From Cyanobacteria bacterium OH_CDB_58 (GTDB taxonomy: Bacteria; Cyanobacteriota; Vampirovibrionia; Gastranaerophilales; Gastranaerophilaceae): a stretch of 6,607 nucleotides of DNA. The stretch is from positions 1 through 6,607 of the forward strand of contig JAEZLC010000010.1 of NCBI GenBank assembly GCA_023435965.1. Direction: 5' to 3'. This document shows positions 6,283-6,607 of the stretch, one piece after another (the first letter of the stretch is position 1; each line of letters starts with the position of its first letter). The notes beneath the pieces were generated by a model. That model saw only the letters and a list, made by a program, of their open reading frames with translations, ran no database searches and was not told the origin of the DNA. Position numbers and translations under genes: made by a program.

Positions 6283-6607
6283 TTAGTGTGTGCAAAGAAC
6301 CTTAGAGCCTCTTTCTTCGATTACTGCTTGTGCAGCAGCTAATCTAGCTTGAGGAACTCTAAATGGTGAACAAGAAACATAGTTCAAGCCAATTCTGTGG
6401 CAGAACTTAACTGATTCTGGATCTCCACCGTGCTCACCGCAGATACCGCGTTTTAAGTTAGCTCTTACAGGAAGTGCTTTCTCTAATGCGATTTTCATCA
6501 ATTGGCCAACACCCTCTTGATCCAACGTTTCGAATGGATTAGAAGGAAGAATTTTGTTCTCAACGTATCTTGTTAAGAACTTACCTTCAGCATCATCTCT
6601 TGAATAA
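6283..6607 (-). CDS. ppdK: Pyruvate, phosphate dikinase, C-terminal part (partial)
   Basis: The last 107 residues are present and the 5' end lies beyond the right edge. Reading leftwards, the peptide starts [15 protein letters not shown] and passes through [22 protein letters not shown] and [19 protein letters not shown] before ending KVLCTH. This is the closing part of the PEP/pyruvate-binding TIM barrel of PPDK, which interconverts pyruvate, ATP and phosphate with PEP, AMP and pyrophosphate. GEHGGDP and the Cys of SCSPFR (the catalytic acid/base cysteine in studied PPDKs) are both present. One departure from the form I know is Gln where '[12 protein letters not shown]' usually has Ile. The reading frame is open through the window edge, so a start at the internal TTG near 6525 would be false. 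It converges on mazG, with the terminator between them. Confidence 0.93.
   Translation of the reverse strand, partial: YSRDDAEGKFLTRYVENKILPSNPFETLDQEGVGQLMKIALEKALPVRANLKRGICGEHGGDPESVKFCHRIGLNYVSCSPFRVPQARLAAAQAVIEERGSKVLCTH

Overview
The window is an ordinary-looking chromosomal stretch of a low-GC, A+T-rich bacterium using the standard genetic code. It holds seven protein genes, two of them cut by the window edges. The mix (long-form HisG, MazG, an LCP glycopolymer ligase, PPDK, and the PLP protein once called 'aluminium resistance protein') occurs in Clostridia-like Firmicutes and in the non-photosynthetic cyanobacterial relatives (Vampirovibrionia/Gastranaerophilales). I lean towards the latter, but this is a guess from protein style, not a placement.

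Layout. (1) 1-148, + strand: last 48 codons of a MalK/UgpC-type ABC transporter ATPase. (2) 149-229: short gap with a very good sigma-70-type promoter (TTGACA-17-TACAAT) placed so that transcription should begin at or next to the ATG of the next gene. (3) 230-1210, + strand: radical SAM protein with an unusual cysteine-rich N-terminal region. (4) 1203-2435, - strand: PLP-dependent methionine gamma-lyase-family protein, converging on and overlapping the radical SAM gene by 8 bp. (5) 2436-2565: divergent intergenic region. (6) 2566-6202, + strand: a compact four-gene cluster, LCP protein - nitroreductase - hisG - mazG, with gaps of 15 and 14 nt and a TAATG stop/start overlap between hisG and mazG. 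(7) 6230-6260: hairpin terminator that can serve both strands. (8) 6283-6607, - strand: C-terminal 107 residues of pyruvate phosphate dikinase.

How the genes relate. The four-gene cluster combines cell-envelope polymer attachment (LCP), a flavin oxidoreductase, the first step of histidine biosynthesis (HisG) and a nucleotide pyrophosphohydrolase (MazG). HisG and MazG are very likely translationally coupled. MazG belongs to the same all-alpha NTP pyrophosphohydrolase superfamily as HisE, which acts directly after HisG, so the pairing may be more than chance. I found no mobile element, CRISPR array, tRNA or rRNA, and no clear new multi-gene system. The points most worth a second look are the predicted leaderless radical SAM gene, its N-terminal cysteine module, and the HisG-MazG coupling.
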